A DNA stretch of 64,000 nt from positions 1 to 64,000 of the forward strand of contig JAYFRF010000003.1 of the NCBI GenBank assembly GCA_034926225.1. Direction: 5' to 3'. Positions 16,053 through 23,701 of the stretch are shown here, in pieces; position 1 is the first letter of the stretch; the number at the start of each line of letters is the position of its first letter. Position numbers and translations under genes: made by a program. The notes under the pieces were generated by a model. The model was not told the DNA's origin. It searched no databases and was given only the letters and a program-made list of their open reading frames with translations. This DNA is from JAAZKA01 sp034926225 (GTDB lineage Bacteria; Bacillota; Clostridia; Oscillospirales; QAMX01).

Positions 16053-18146
16053 TCAGATTTCGACGGCCGGTTCGCCACAGGAGGCGAATTGTCCGGGACT
16101 TGCGCTGTAATAACGTTTGAACGCTTTGTAAAAAGCGTTGACGGAGGAAAATCCACAGAGCGCCGCGACGTCTCGGATTACGTGATCCCTTAAGAGTATC
16201 GCGGCCTTCTCCATCCGCAGACGGAGAAGGTATTCACTGAAACCGACGCCTTGGGATTCCCGAACAATCGTATACACCTGTCGTCCGGAAATATCAAATC
16301 TGGCGGCGACCTCATCTACGCAGAGCAGGGGATCGCATGCATGCTCCTCAATATAACGTACTGCTTTGAATTTATACCCATTCCGTATGGAGAGCTTTCC
16401 CCGGACCCGTTCGGCTTCATGCAGACATTCGCTGCGAATACGCTCAAGCTGTTCCCAGGGGTCTTCCGATTCCTCGAAAAAGGAAAGCGTGCCTTTTTGA
16501 TTTTCCGGGAGGAGCTGCAGCAACACAGCGCGGAGCTGGTCGTACAGATTGCGCGCATCGGTTGCAGTTTCCGGGCGGAGAGTTAGCGCCAATGCCTCTT
16601 CACTAAAGAAGCTTCGCACAAGCTCTGCTTCTCCAACTCGCATTAAGCCCACAAGCCGCAGTATTTCGGCCTCTGAATACACGGCGTGCGCCTTCACTGC
16701 GGTTTGGGTGGAGATGGCCGCGCCATCTGTGAAGGATCCCGGCTCGGCGAACAAGCTGCAAGCCGACAGATAGGCTTGTCTTAAGTTTTCACTCCCGCGC
16801 GTTTGAAAGGAGAGAACCGTTCCCGGCCTTCTTTTTTCGCTGACACGGAGGTTAAATTCGTAGACAGCAAGCAGAAAATCGGCCTTAACCTTATCGGGAA
16901 CGCACGCAACGACACGGTTTTTTACCGGCATTGCCGCAAGAATACCGATTTTATTGAAGATGCCAACAATAGGGGCGGCGTCTCCTTCAAAGTTGAGGAG
17001 TGCAACCTGATATAGCTCCGAAAGCTCGGGGAGATATTCCAGCTCCCGCTCGCTGACCAACAATCCGGCGAGCAATTCGACAAAGGCGTGCTCGCGCAGC
17101 GTTTCGCGTAAACGGGAGAGCGTTTTAGTCAAATGCTCGTCTTTTTCCTTTAAATCCATCGCACTGCGCTCGCACATTTCGCCCAGTAAGCTCAGTTCGT
17201 CGATCGGGCGCCGTTCCCGGGCGTCGTCGGGATTGTAATCCGCTAGCTCACGCCGCACCAATCGACGGATCGGATAGGCGCTGAATACGCCCATGCCCAC
17301 AGCGAAGGAAAGCCCGATGAGTAGCGCAAAAACTAAACAATGGGAGAGCGCGCTGTAAACAGGTTTCACCAACGAAAGAAAATAGCTTTCCGATATACCG
17401 ACCGAGACGGTTACACCGAACGAGTCCGCTGTACTGGTCAAAAGGACATAACCCTCGTCGTCGGTATCCCTCGAGGAATAGATAAGCGCATCGTCCAAGT
17501 AGATACGCATAAACGAATCCTCCGGAAGAGCGTCAAGGCCGAACAGTGTCCGCAGGCCGTTCTCGCTATAAACGGCACAAGCACATATGCGGGAACTGGC
17601 GTTGTGAACACTGAATATAAGGCGGCCTTCGTTTTCGGTGAATAGGAAGCCCGTGCGTGCGAACCCGTTTTCCCGCGTCTCGTCGAGAACGGGGCGGTCA
17701 TCCGGATAGCCGTCATAAAAAACGCCGAGGTCGGAGAGGATTACAAGTTCGCTTTCGGAGAAAAGCAGAAACAAACGCTCCGCGTTGGGCATTTGCCATT
17801 GTACGGTCTGCAAATCTTTCCATACACGCAATGCGGCAACCGCGGTACGCGCGGATGGTTCATTTTTCTCGGAGGTGTTCTCAAGCCGATAGTTTTTAAC
17901 GGGAAGAAGGGAGAGCGCATCAAGAGAGCCGGTGCTTTCAGCAGAGGACAGAGCAATCCATTCCTTAACGAGAGCGTCGGAAGCCTTCTCCACAGAGCGG
18001 GAGAGTTCATCGCTGGCATTGTCAAAGCTTGTACGGTAAGCGATACGAAACACAGGGATCAAAAGCAGTAAAACGGTCAGTACAACGGCACAGAAGCAGC
18101 AGATGTATTTTCTTGTGATGGCGGAACCGAGTAAGAGTGTAGTCAT
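16053..18146 (-). CDS. Membrane-anchored AraC-family sensor regulator, cluster 1
   Basis: 697 residues. A transmembrane segment lies at ~12-33, an extracytoplasmic sensor region runs to ~270, and a second transmembrane segment lies at ~270-295. The cytoplasmic part ends in an AraC-type double helix-turn-helix at ~600-690 (YKFKAVRYIEEHACDPLLCV...VAALCGFSSVNAFYKAFKRY). This is the YesN/LplR-like one-component design that senses an extracellular sugar or binding-protein state and activates a nearby importer. It is divergent from the cluster 1 importer across a 325-base region with candidate binding repeats. The start has AGGGAGG at a 9-10 base distance. Confidence 0.85.
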   Translation of the reverse strand: MTTLLLGSAITRKYICCFCAVVLTVLLLLIPVFRIAYRTSFDNASDELSRSVEKASDALVKEWIALSSAESTGSLDALSLLPVKNYRLENTSEKNEPSARTAVAALRVWKDLQTVQWQMPNAERLFLLFSESELVILSDLGVFYDGYPDDRPVLDETRENGFARTGFLFTENEGRLIFSVHNASSRICACAVYSENGLRTLFGLDALPEDSFMRIYLDDALIYSSRDTDDEGYVLLTSTADSFGVTVSVGISESYFLSLVKPVYSALSHCLVFALLIGLSFAVGMGVFSAYPIRRLVRRELADYNPDDARERRPIDELSLLGEMCERSAMDLKEKDEHLTKTLSRLRETLREHAFVELLAGLLVSERELEYLPELSELYQVALLNFEGDAAPIVGIFNKIGILAAMPVKNRVVACVPDKVKADFLLAVYEFNLRVSEKRRPGTVLSFQTRGSENLRQAYLSACSLFAEPGSFTDGAAISTQTAVKAHAVYSEAEILRLVGLMRVGEAELVRSFFSEEALALTLRPETATDARNLYDQLRAVLLQLLPENQKGTLSFFEESEDPWEQLERIRSECLHEAERVRGKLSIRNGYKFKAVRYIEEHACDPLLCVDEVAARFDISGRQVYTIVRESQGVGFSEYLLRLRMEKAAILLRDHVIRDVAALCGFSSVNAFYKAFKRYYSASPGQFASCGEPAVEI

Positions 18147-18268
18147 ACAGATCGAACCTCCCTTTAAATTGGAAGTTTCAACTTTTCAATTTTATTATAC
18201 CATATTTATGATGAATTTCAAGCATTTTACCCAGCATTTTGAAGAATTTCTCTTGCCTTTACCATGTC

Positions 18269-18332
18269 AAAACCGGTTTTTTTAAACCGATTTCCGATAT
18301 TTCCAAACCGCTTCCGAATATTACATCGGTTT
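18269..18332. promoter_or_regulatory. Repeat array between regulator and importer (candidate AraC-type operator)
   Basis: Two direct repeats, AAACCGATTTCCGATATT (18284-18301) and AAACCGCTTCCGAATATT (18305-18322), are followed by an inverted ATCGGTTT (18325-18332) and preceded by AAAACCGGTTTT (18269-18280). The ~21-base (two-turn) spacing suits AraC-type binding. They lie ~50 bases upstream of the promoter at 18381. Confidence 0.5.
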
Positions 18333-18380
18333 GCGCTGGAAATAATGCCTAAATGAAACATCGATTTCCGGAGATTACAA

Positions 18381-18408
18381 TTGCAAAGAAATAATACTTG
18401 TTTATAAT
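18381..18408 (+). promoter_or_regulatory. Candidate promoter of importer cluster 1
   Basis: TTGCAA at 18381-18386 and TATAAT at 18403-18408, with a 16-base spacer. The weak -35 fits a promoter that needs an activator. The rest of 18147-18471 shows only the repeats listed separately. Confidence 0.6.
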
Positions 18409-18471
18409 AAGAAACAAACACGGGAGAACATAAAATTCCCGCGAACAAATTTATTAAGGAGGCAGTTTATC

Positions 18472-20343
18472 ATGAAAATCCGAATGCTTGCCGCGTTGCT
18501 TCTCGCTTGTATGCTGGTAGGGATCCTTTCCGGATGCGCCGGAAACGGCGGTACCGCGAGTACCGCGGCCACCACAGCGGCGACGACTACAGCGAGCACG
18601 ACTGCTGCCAAGACGACAGCGGCGGCTACCACTACAAAGATGACGGCAGCGGCGACGACGACCGCCAACACCACTCCGGCAGCGACGACAACAGCGACGA
18701 CAGTCCCCGGATCATCCCTTAAGATGTCTGACATCGAGGGCATGACGGCTCCCGGCGTCATACCGATTGTCACGGAACCGACGACGCTCACGATCGGGTT
18801 TGTGCCGAATGCAAGCGTGACGGATTTTGAAGACAACCTGTTTACAAAGTATGTCGAGGAAAACACGGGCATCGACATCGAGTTCTACTTTTTCCCCACA
18901 GGCAGCGGGGAAGCCAAGCAGAAACTGCAGCTGATGGTCGCGGCGAATCAGGAGCTTCCTGATATCTGGTCCGGCATCTCCCTGACCAGTGCCGAAATAT
19001 ACGCGCTCGGACGCGATGGCTACGCGCTCGACTTAACCGAGTACATGGATAAGTACGCTTACTACTATCCGCTAATGATTAACTGGGCAAGCCCGAACGA
19101 CAAGACGAACTGCGAAATATATTCCAAGTCCGTCGACGGTAAGATGTATACGATGCCTGTATCCTCCAATGACCCGACGGATACCACCGCTAACGGTATG
19201 TACATCAATAAGACTTGGCTCGATAACCTCGGACTTACCGTACCGACTACGACGGATGAGCTCTATACTGTGCTCGAAGCGTTCCGCGACAACGATCCTA
19301 ACGGCAACGGTAAGAAGGATGAAATCCCGATGCTCTTCCAGCTTGCGAACACCGGCTACTCCCGAGAGGCGTACAAAACGATTATCGGCTGGTTCGGCGA
19401 GTATTACGGCGATTATACAATGAATGTACAGGACGGAAAGGCTTATTACCCGTTTGTCACTGAAAATTACCGCCAGGCGCTCGCATATATGAAAAATCTC
19501 GTAGAGGAAAACATGTTTTCCACACTGTCCTTTACGATGACGCTTGATCAGTATACACCGATACTCGACGTTTCCGATACCGGCGCCGACGAGACTGTGG
19601 GCGTGTTTGAGTCGCATCCGTTCATTTCCTTTAACTCATCATCTCCTACCGCACTGATGGATTACGTCTATCTGCCGACGCTGACTGCGAATAAAGACAC
19701 GAAGCCGTATGCAACATGTTATTCTTCCTTTACGAGATTCTCCACAATGATATCCGGGAAATGCGAGAATCCGGAGGTCGCTTTCCGTCTTCTCGATTAC
19801 TTCTGCGATGAGAAGACAGCCATCTCCGCCCGTTACGGTGAATATGGCACGCACTGGAAGTACTTAACCGATACAGATCTCGATCCCGCTAAAGTTTACT
19901 TCCCGAACTCCGTCTTCGGTTACAAACCGTATTGGGTCGTCTATGACAATCCATTCGCCTCCAAAAATAATTATGTATGGCGTTGCACGAGCATCTATTT
20001 TATCCCGACAGAGCTTTTCGGTTCTCAGGTAGAGGGCAACGTAGATAACGACGACGTGCAGAAGTATAAACTGCAGATGTTTAGCGACGGATGTGCAGAG
20101 CGTACGGCATATCTGCCCGACGAGATGATCGCGAACCTGATTCTGACCGAGGACGAGCAAAATACGATCAGCGAAATCAAAACGTCCATCGACCAATATG
20201 CTGACGAATGCCGCACGGCATTTATATCCGGTACCATGGACCTCGACCGCGAATGGGATTCTTATGTCGCGAAGCTCACGGAGATGGGGCTCCAGACCTA
20301 TATCGATATCGCACAGACAGCTTATACCCGTATGAACGGCTAA
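18472..20343 (+). CDS. Lipoprotein solute-binding protein of sugar ABC importer, cluster 1
   Basis: 623 residues. The signal peptide has lipobox LSGC (Cys22 lipidated), then a ~45-residue Thr/Ala-rich linker (TTAATTTASTTAAKTTAAAT). The globular part belongs to the LipO/LplA-like family 1 extracellular binding proteins (long ~550-residue type, with NDPNGNGKKDEIPM and a C-terminal tail with DREWDSYVAKL). It sits on the outer face of the membrane and hands oligosaccharides to the two permeases that follow. A ribosome site AAGGAGG precedes the ATG. A perfect hairpin separates it from the permease genes. Confidence 0.88.
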   Translation: MKIRMLAALLLACMLVGILSGCAGNGGTASTAATTAATTTASTTAAKTTAAATTTKMTAAATTTANTTPAATTTATTVPGSSLKMSDIEGMTAPGVIPIVTEPTTLTIGFVPNASVTDFEDNLFTKYVEENTGIDIEFYFFPTGSGEAKQKLQLMVAANQELPDIWSGISLTSAEIYALGRDGYALDLTEYMDKYAYYYPLMINWASPNDKTNCEIYSKSVDGKMYTMPVSSNDPTDTTANGMYINKTWLDNLGLTVPTTTDELYTVLEAFRDNDPNGNGKKDEIPMLFQLANTGYSREAYKTIIGWFGEYYGDYTMNVQDGKAYYPFVTENYRQALAYMKNLVEENMFSTLSFTMTLDQYTPILDVSDTGADETVGVFESHPFISFNSSSPTALMDYVYLPTLTANKDTKPYATCYSSFTRFSTMISGKCENPEVAFRLLDYFCDEKTAISARYGEYGTHWKYLTDTDLDPAKVYFPNSVFGYKPYWVVYDNPFASKNNYVWRCTSIYFIPTELFGSQVEGNVDNDDVQKYKLQMFSDGCAERTAYLPDEMIANLILTEDEQNTISEIKTSIDQYADECRTAFISGTMDLDREWDSYVAKLTEMGLQTYIDIAQTAYTRMNG

Positions 20344-20356
20344 AATGAGTACTCCG

Positions 20357-20387
20357 GCTCGTGCGGGAGTCACACTCCCGCACGAGC
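20357..20387 (+). promoter_or_regulatory. Perfect intercistronic hairpin between binding-protein and permease genes
   Basis: GCTCGTGCGGGAGT, a 3-base loop CAC, then ACTCCCGCACGAGC: 14 bp without mismatch, no long T run (CTCCTTTCCCC). Probably a partial terminator or a 3'-end protector that leaves more binding protein than permease. Confidence 0.65.
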
Positions 20388-20451
20388 TCCTTTCCCCATA
20401 CGGCGCGCGATAAATCCTCTTGGGTCCAGGAAAGGAGAGATCACTTTCTGA

Positions 20452-21423
20452 ATGAAAACGCAGGTAGAAATAGCGCGGTCGACACCGGATGTCACGGCTT
20501 ATCATAAGCCTGGGATCTGGCGACGGTGCGTACAACGATGGCAGCTGTTTTGCTTCCTTTTGATCCCGCTCGCATACATCATAATTTTTCGTTATGTGCC
20601 TATGTTCGGAATACAAATCGCCTTTAAGGATTTTACTCCGTCAAAAGGCATATTCGGAAGTCCCTGGGTGGGGCTGAAGCATTTCATAACGTTTTTTGAA
20701 TCCTATCAAGCGATGCGCGTCATCTTCAACACCATCCGTCTGTCATTTTACGGGTTGATCGTTGGGTTTCCATTGGCGATTGTCTTTGCGCTGCAGCTGA
20801 ATCTCGTGCGAAACATCCGATTCAAGAAATTTGCGCAGACATTGACCTATATTCCCCATTTCATTTCCACAACCGTCATAGTTGGCATGATCTTTCAGGT
20901 TTTTAGCTCGGTGTCCGGATTATACGGCAATACCATGAAGCTGATTACGGGCTCCCTGCCGCCGGATATCTTCGGCAAGGCTTCGAACTTCCCGCATATC
21001 TACGTTTGGTCAGGGCTCTGGCAGGGGCTCGGCTGGTCGAGCATCATCTATATGGCCGCGCTTGCCGGCGTCGATCCCCAGCTTCACGAAGCAGCCGAGA
21101 TAGACGGTGCGAACCGGTTCCAGAGACTCCGGTATATCGATCTGCCCAGTATCCTGCCGACGGCCGCCGTGCTGCTGATTCTGAATTCCGGCGAGATCAT
21201 GAGCGTCGGCTTCGAAAAGGCATATCTGCTGCAGAATTCCATGAACACATCGTATGCAGAGGTCATCTCTACATATATCTATAAAGTGGGGTTGAATTCC
21301 GTATCCAGCTTTTCCTATGGCACTGCAGTTGGACTGTTCAATTCGATAGTCAACTGCATGATTCTCGTTGCGGTCAATTTCCTCGCGCGGAAGCTCAGCG
21401 ATAGCCAGACGAGTCTGTGGTAA
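20452..21423 (+). CDS. Sugar ABC importer permease, LplB/YteP type, cluster 1
   Basis: 323 residues, six predicted membrane helices, with IPLAYIIIFRYVPMFGIQIAF near the start. The EAA loop (LHEAAEIDGANRFQRLRYID) contacts the ATPase. The sequence is typical of the LplB family for oligogalacturonide/oligosaccharide import. It lacks a linked ATPase gene: such systems usually share an MsmX-type ATPase encoded elsewhere. AAAGGAGAG precedes ATG 20452. Confidence 0.9.
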   Translation: MKTQVEIARSTPDVTAYHKPGIWRRCVQRWQLFCFLLIPLAYIIIFRYVPMFGIQIAFKDFTPSKGIFGSPWVGLKHFITFFESYQAMRVIFNTIRLSFYGLIVGFPLAIVFALQLNLVRNIRFKKFAQTLTYIPHFISTTVIVGMIFQVFSSVSGLYGNTMKLITGSLPPDIFGKASNFPHIYVWSGLWQGLGWSSIIYMAALAGVDPQLHEAAEIDGANRFQRLRYIDLPSILPTAAVLLILNSGEIMSVGFEKAYLLQNSMNTSYAEVISTYIYKVGLNSVSSFSYGTAVGLFNSIVNCMILVAVNFLARKLSDSQTSLW

Positions 21424-21436
21424 AGGAGAGTATGGT

Positions 21437-22339
21437 ATGATGAACACCAAAAATCGAATCCGCACACCCGTCGAGGATCGCATACTCTATATTGTGAACG
21501 CGGTTATCATCTCGCTTTTCACGTTGGTCATCGCGATACCGCTGTGGTATATTATCGTCTCGTCGTTTTCGTCCGGACAGGCGATTTTACAGCAGCGCGT
21601 TTACTTATGGCCGGTGGACATAACGCTGAACGGGTATAAAGCGGTCTTTTCGCATAAGTACATTCTGACGAGCTACCGCAACACCATTTTCTATACGGTA
21701 GTCGGGACGCTCATCAACATCACGCTGACGCTTGTCTGCGCTTATCCGCTGTCAAGAAAGGATTTCCCATTCCGTCGGTTTTTTATGATCCTGATGACGA
21801 TCACGATGTTTTTCGGCGGCGGTCTTGTACCGACATATCTCGTCAACGTCAGTCTCGGACTGATCGATAACGTATGGGTTATGTTGATTCCGGGCGCGAT
21901 GAGCGTATATTATATGATCCTCGTGAGAACGTTTATGATCTCGAGCGTGCCGTATGAGCTTTTCGAAGCGGCGAGCATCGACGGCTGCTCGGATGCCTAC
22001 TATTTTTTCAAAATACTGCTGCCGCTTTTAAAGCCGATTATTGCGGTGGTGACGATGTATTACGCGGTGGGACACTGGAATGAGTATTTTACGGCGATGA
22101 TTTACCTGAGTGATCAGACGCTGTTCCCGCTGCAGCTCATTTTAAGAGATATTCTGGTTTCGAGCAAGGTGAGCCTGTCGGAAATTCACGACGCACAGTT
22201 ACTTGCGTCGATGATCGGACTGGAAGCGCTGTTAAAATACGCACTCATTATCGTGTCGACCGTACCCATCCTCCTCATCTACCCCTTTGCGCAGAAGTAC
22301 TTCGTAAAAGGCGTTATGGTCGGCTCGCTGAAAGGATAA
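21437..22339 (+). CDS. Sugar ABC importer permease, LplC/YtcP type, cluster 1
   Basis: 300 residues from ATG 21437, chosen for AAAGGAGAG at 21423-21431. A longer frame from 21368 would overlap the previous gene and has no ribosome site. Six membrane helices, the EAA motif (LFEAASIDGCSDAYYFFKIL) and the C-terminal PFAQKYFVKGVMVGSLKG are hallmarks of YtcP/LplC. It pairs with the preceding permease to form the channel. Ten bases separate it from the next gene. Confidence 0.9.
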   Translation: MMNTKNRIRTPVEDRILYIVNAVIISLFTLVIAIPLWYIIVSSFSSGQAILQQRVYLWPVDITLNGYKAVFSHKYILTSYRNTIFYTVVGTLINITLTLVCAYPLSRKDFPFRRFFMILMTITMFFGGGLVPTYLVNVSLGLIDNVWVMLIPGAMSVYYMILVRTFMISSVPYELFEAASIDGCSDAYYFFKILLPLLKPIIAVVTMYYAVGHWNEYFTAMIYLSDQTLFPLQLILRDILVSSKVSLSEIHDAQLLASMIGLEALLKYALIIVSTVPILLIYPFAQKYFVKGVMVGSLKG

Positions 22340-22348
22340 TAAAAACAT

Positions 22349-23626
22349 ATGATTCGCTGCGGTTTGTATGAGGTGGACATCACACCCACGCTTGGCATGG
22401 AGATGCCGGGACATTTCGTTTTGAGGCATTCGGAGGGGATCCTCGAGAAAACCTACGCTTATGCCGCTGTTTTCGAGGACGAAACCGGACGTGCGGCGCT
22501 GATCACCTGTGACCTGATCGGTCTGGCGGAAGAGCTTGCGCTCCCGATGCGTCAAAAAGTCGCCCAGAAGATCGCGACAACGACGGACAAGGTAATGATT
22601 TGCTGCACGCACACGCATTATGGCGGACCCTGCGAAACATGGGGTGAGTTTGTCCACATGAATCCCGCGTACATTGCGTTCGTCTCGGACCGCCTTGCGG
22701 ACGCGGCCACCTGCGCTTTTGCAGACGCAAGAGAGGTTCGTCTCGGCGTCGGCTTTGGCGTGGAAACGACGGTCGCCCATTACCGCGACTTTATCTTACC
22801 GGACGGGCGCTACCAAACGAACTCCGGTGCGAAAGAAAAGAAGGCATTCGGCGAGATCGACCCAACGGTCGGTGTTTTGCGCATCGACAATGCCGACGGT
22901 GAGCCTTATGGGTTGATTGCGAATTACGCCTGTCATTGTGACAGCGTCGGGAAAAACGGTTTCCGGATGATTTCGAGCGACTATCCCGGCGCGATGCGGG
23001 AAGCGCTGCGCCGCACCTACGGGCAAAGCTTTATACCGCTTTTCGTGAACGGTTTCTGCGGGAATATCAACCATGTCGATTTTGAAAATCACACGTCCGA
23101 CGAGCCAATGTATTACCGCCGGATGGGACGTGTGCTCGCGGCAGCAGTATCGGAAGCTTATGAGAAAATCCGTCCGACGGACGGGGGTATCGTCCGCGCG
23201 GCGGCGGAGAGCTTTACGCTGCCATCGCGTTTAGCAAATGAGACGGAACTTGCGTGGGCGAAAACGGTGAAGGCAGAGGACAGTGTCATCGACAACTTCT
23301 ACTCGTCCGAAATCCAAAGAATCGCTGAAATCGGCGTTCGGGAGATTCCTGTCACCGTGCAGGCACTGCGTTTAGGTGATCTGATTGTCTGCGGTTTGCC
23401 CGGTGAAATTTACGTTGAATTTGGTAAAGCGCTTCGCGAAAGGCTTGCGGGACATCCTTGCTTCCCCGCGAATCTTGCCAACGGCAGTATCGGTTATGTC
23501 GCGATCCGCGAACTCTTTCAGCCCGGCATTTATGAAACCCGGCTTTGCTGCAGCGCGGACACACGTCCTGACGCGGGGTATATCCTGACGGACCGCGTCG
23601 CGGCATTGGCGGAATCGTTGCTGTAA
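22349..23626 (+). CDS. Neutral/alkaline ceramidase-like hydrolase
   Basis: 425 residues resembling the N-terminal catalytic domain of neutral/alkaline non-lysosomal ceramidases (Neutral_ceram). Features: the opening CGLYEVDITPTLGMEMPGHF, CTHTHYGGP (zinc-binding HTH), NYACHCDSVG with a His before a Cys, and FVNGFCGNIN. No signal peptide is seen, so it works in the cytoplasm. It ends the cluster 1 importer operon (10-base gap). A true ceramidase is unlikely in that place: cleavage of an amide or ester in an imported glycan derivative is my inference. The real substrate is unknown. Confidence 0.7.
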   Translation: MIRCGLYEVDITPTLGMEMPGHFVLRHSEGILEKTYAYAAVFEDETGRAALITCDLIGLAEELALPMRQKVAQKIATTTDKVMICCTHTHYGGPCETWGEFVHMNPAYIAFVSDRLADAATCAFADAREVRLGVGFGVETTVAHYRDFILPDGRYQTNSGAKEKKAFGEIDPTVGVLRIDNADGEPYGLIANYACHCDSVGKNGFRMISSDYPGAMREALRRTYGQSFIPLFVNGFCGNINHVDFENHTSDEPMYYRRMGRVLAAAVSEAYEKIRPTDGGIVRAAAESFTLPSRLANETELAWAKTVKAEDSVIDNFYSSEIQRIAEIGVREIPVTVQALRLGDLIVCGLPGEIYVEFGKALRERLAGHPCFPANLANGSIGYVAIRELFQPGIYETRLCCSADTRPDAGYILTDRVAALAESLL

Positions 23627-23647
23627 AATTAAGGTGAAAATGTAATT

Positions 23648-23685
23648 GAGGCTTGCTGCAAAATGTGAATTTTGCAGCAAGCCTC
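23648..23685. terminator. Bidirectional terminator between convergent genes
   Basis: GAGGCTTGCTGCAAAAT, loop GTGA, ATTTTGCAGCAAGCCTC: a perfect 17-bp stem. Confidence 0.85.
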
Positions 23686-23701
23686 GTATGATAGATATGG
23701 G

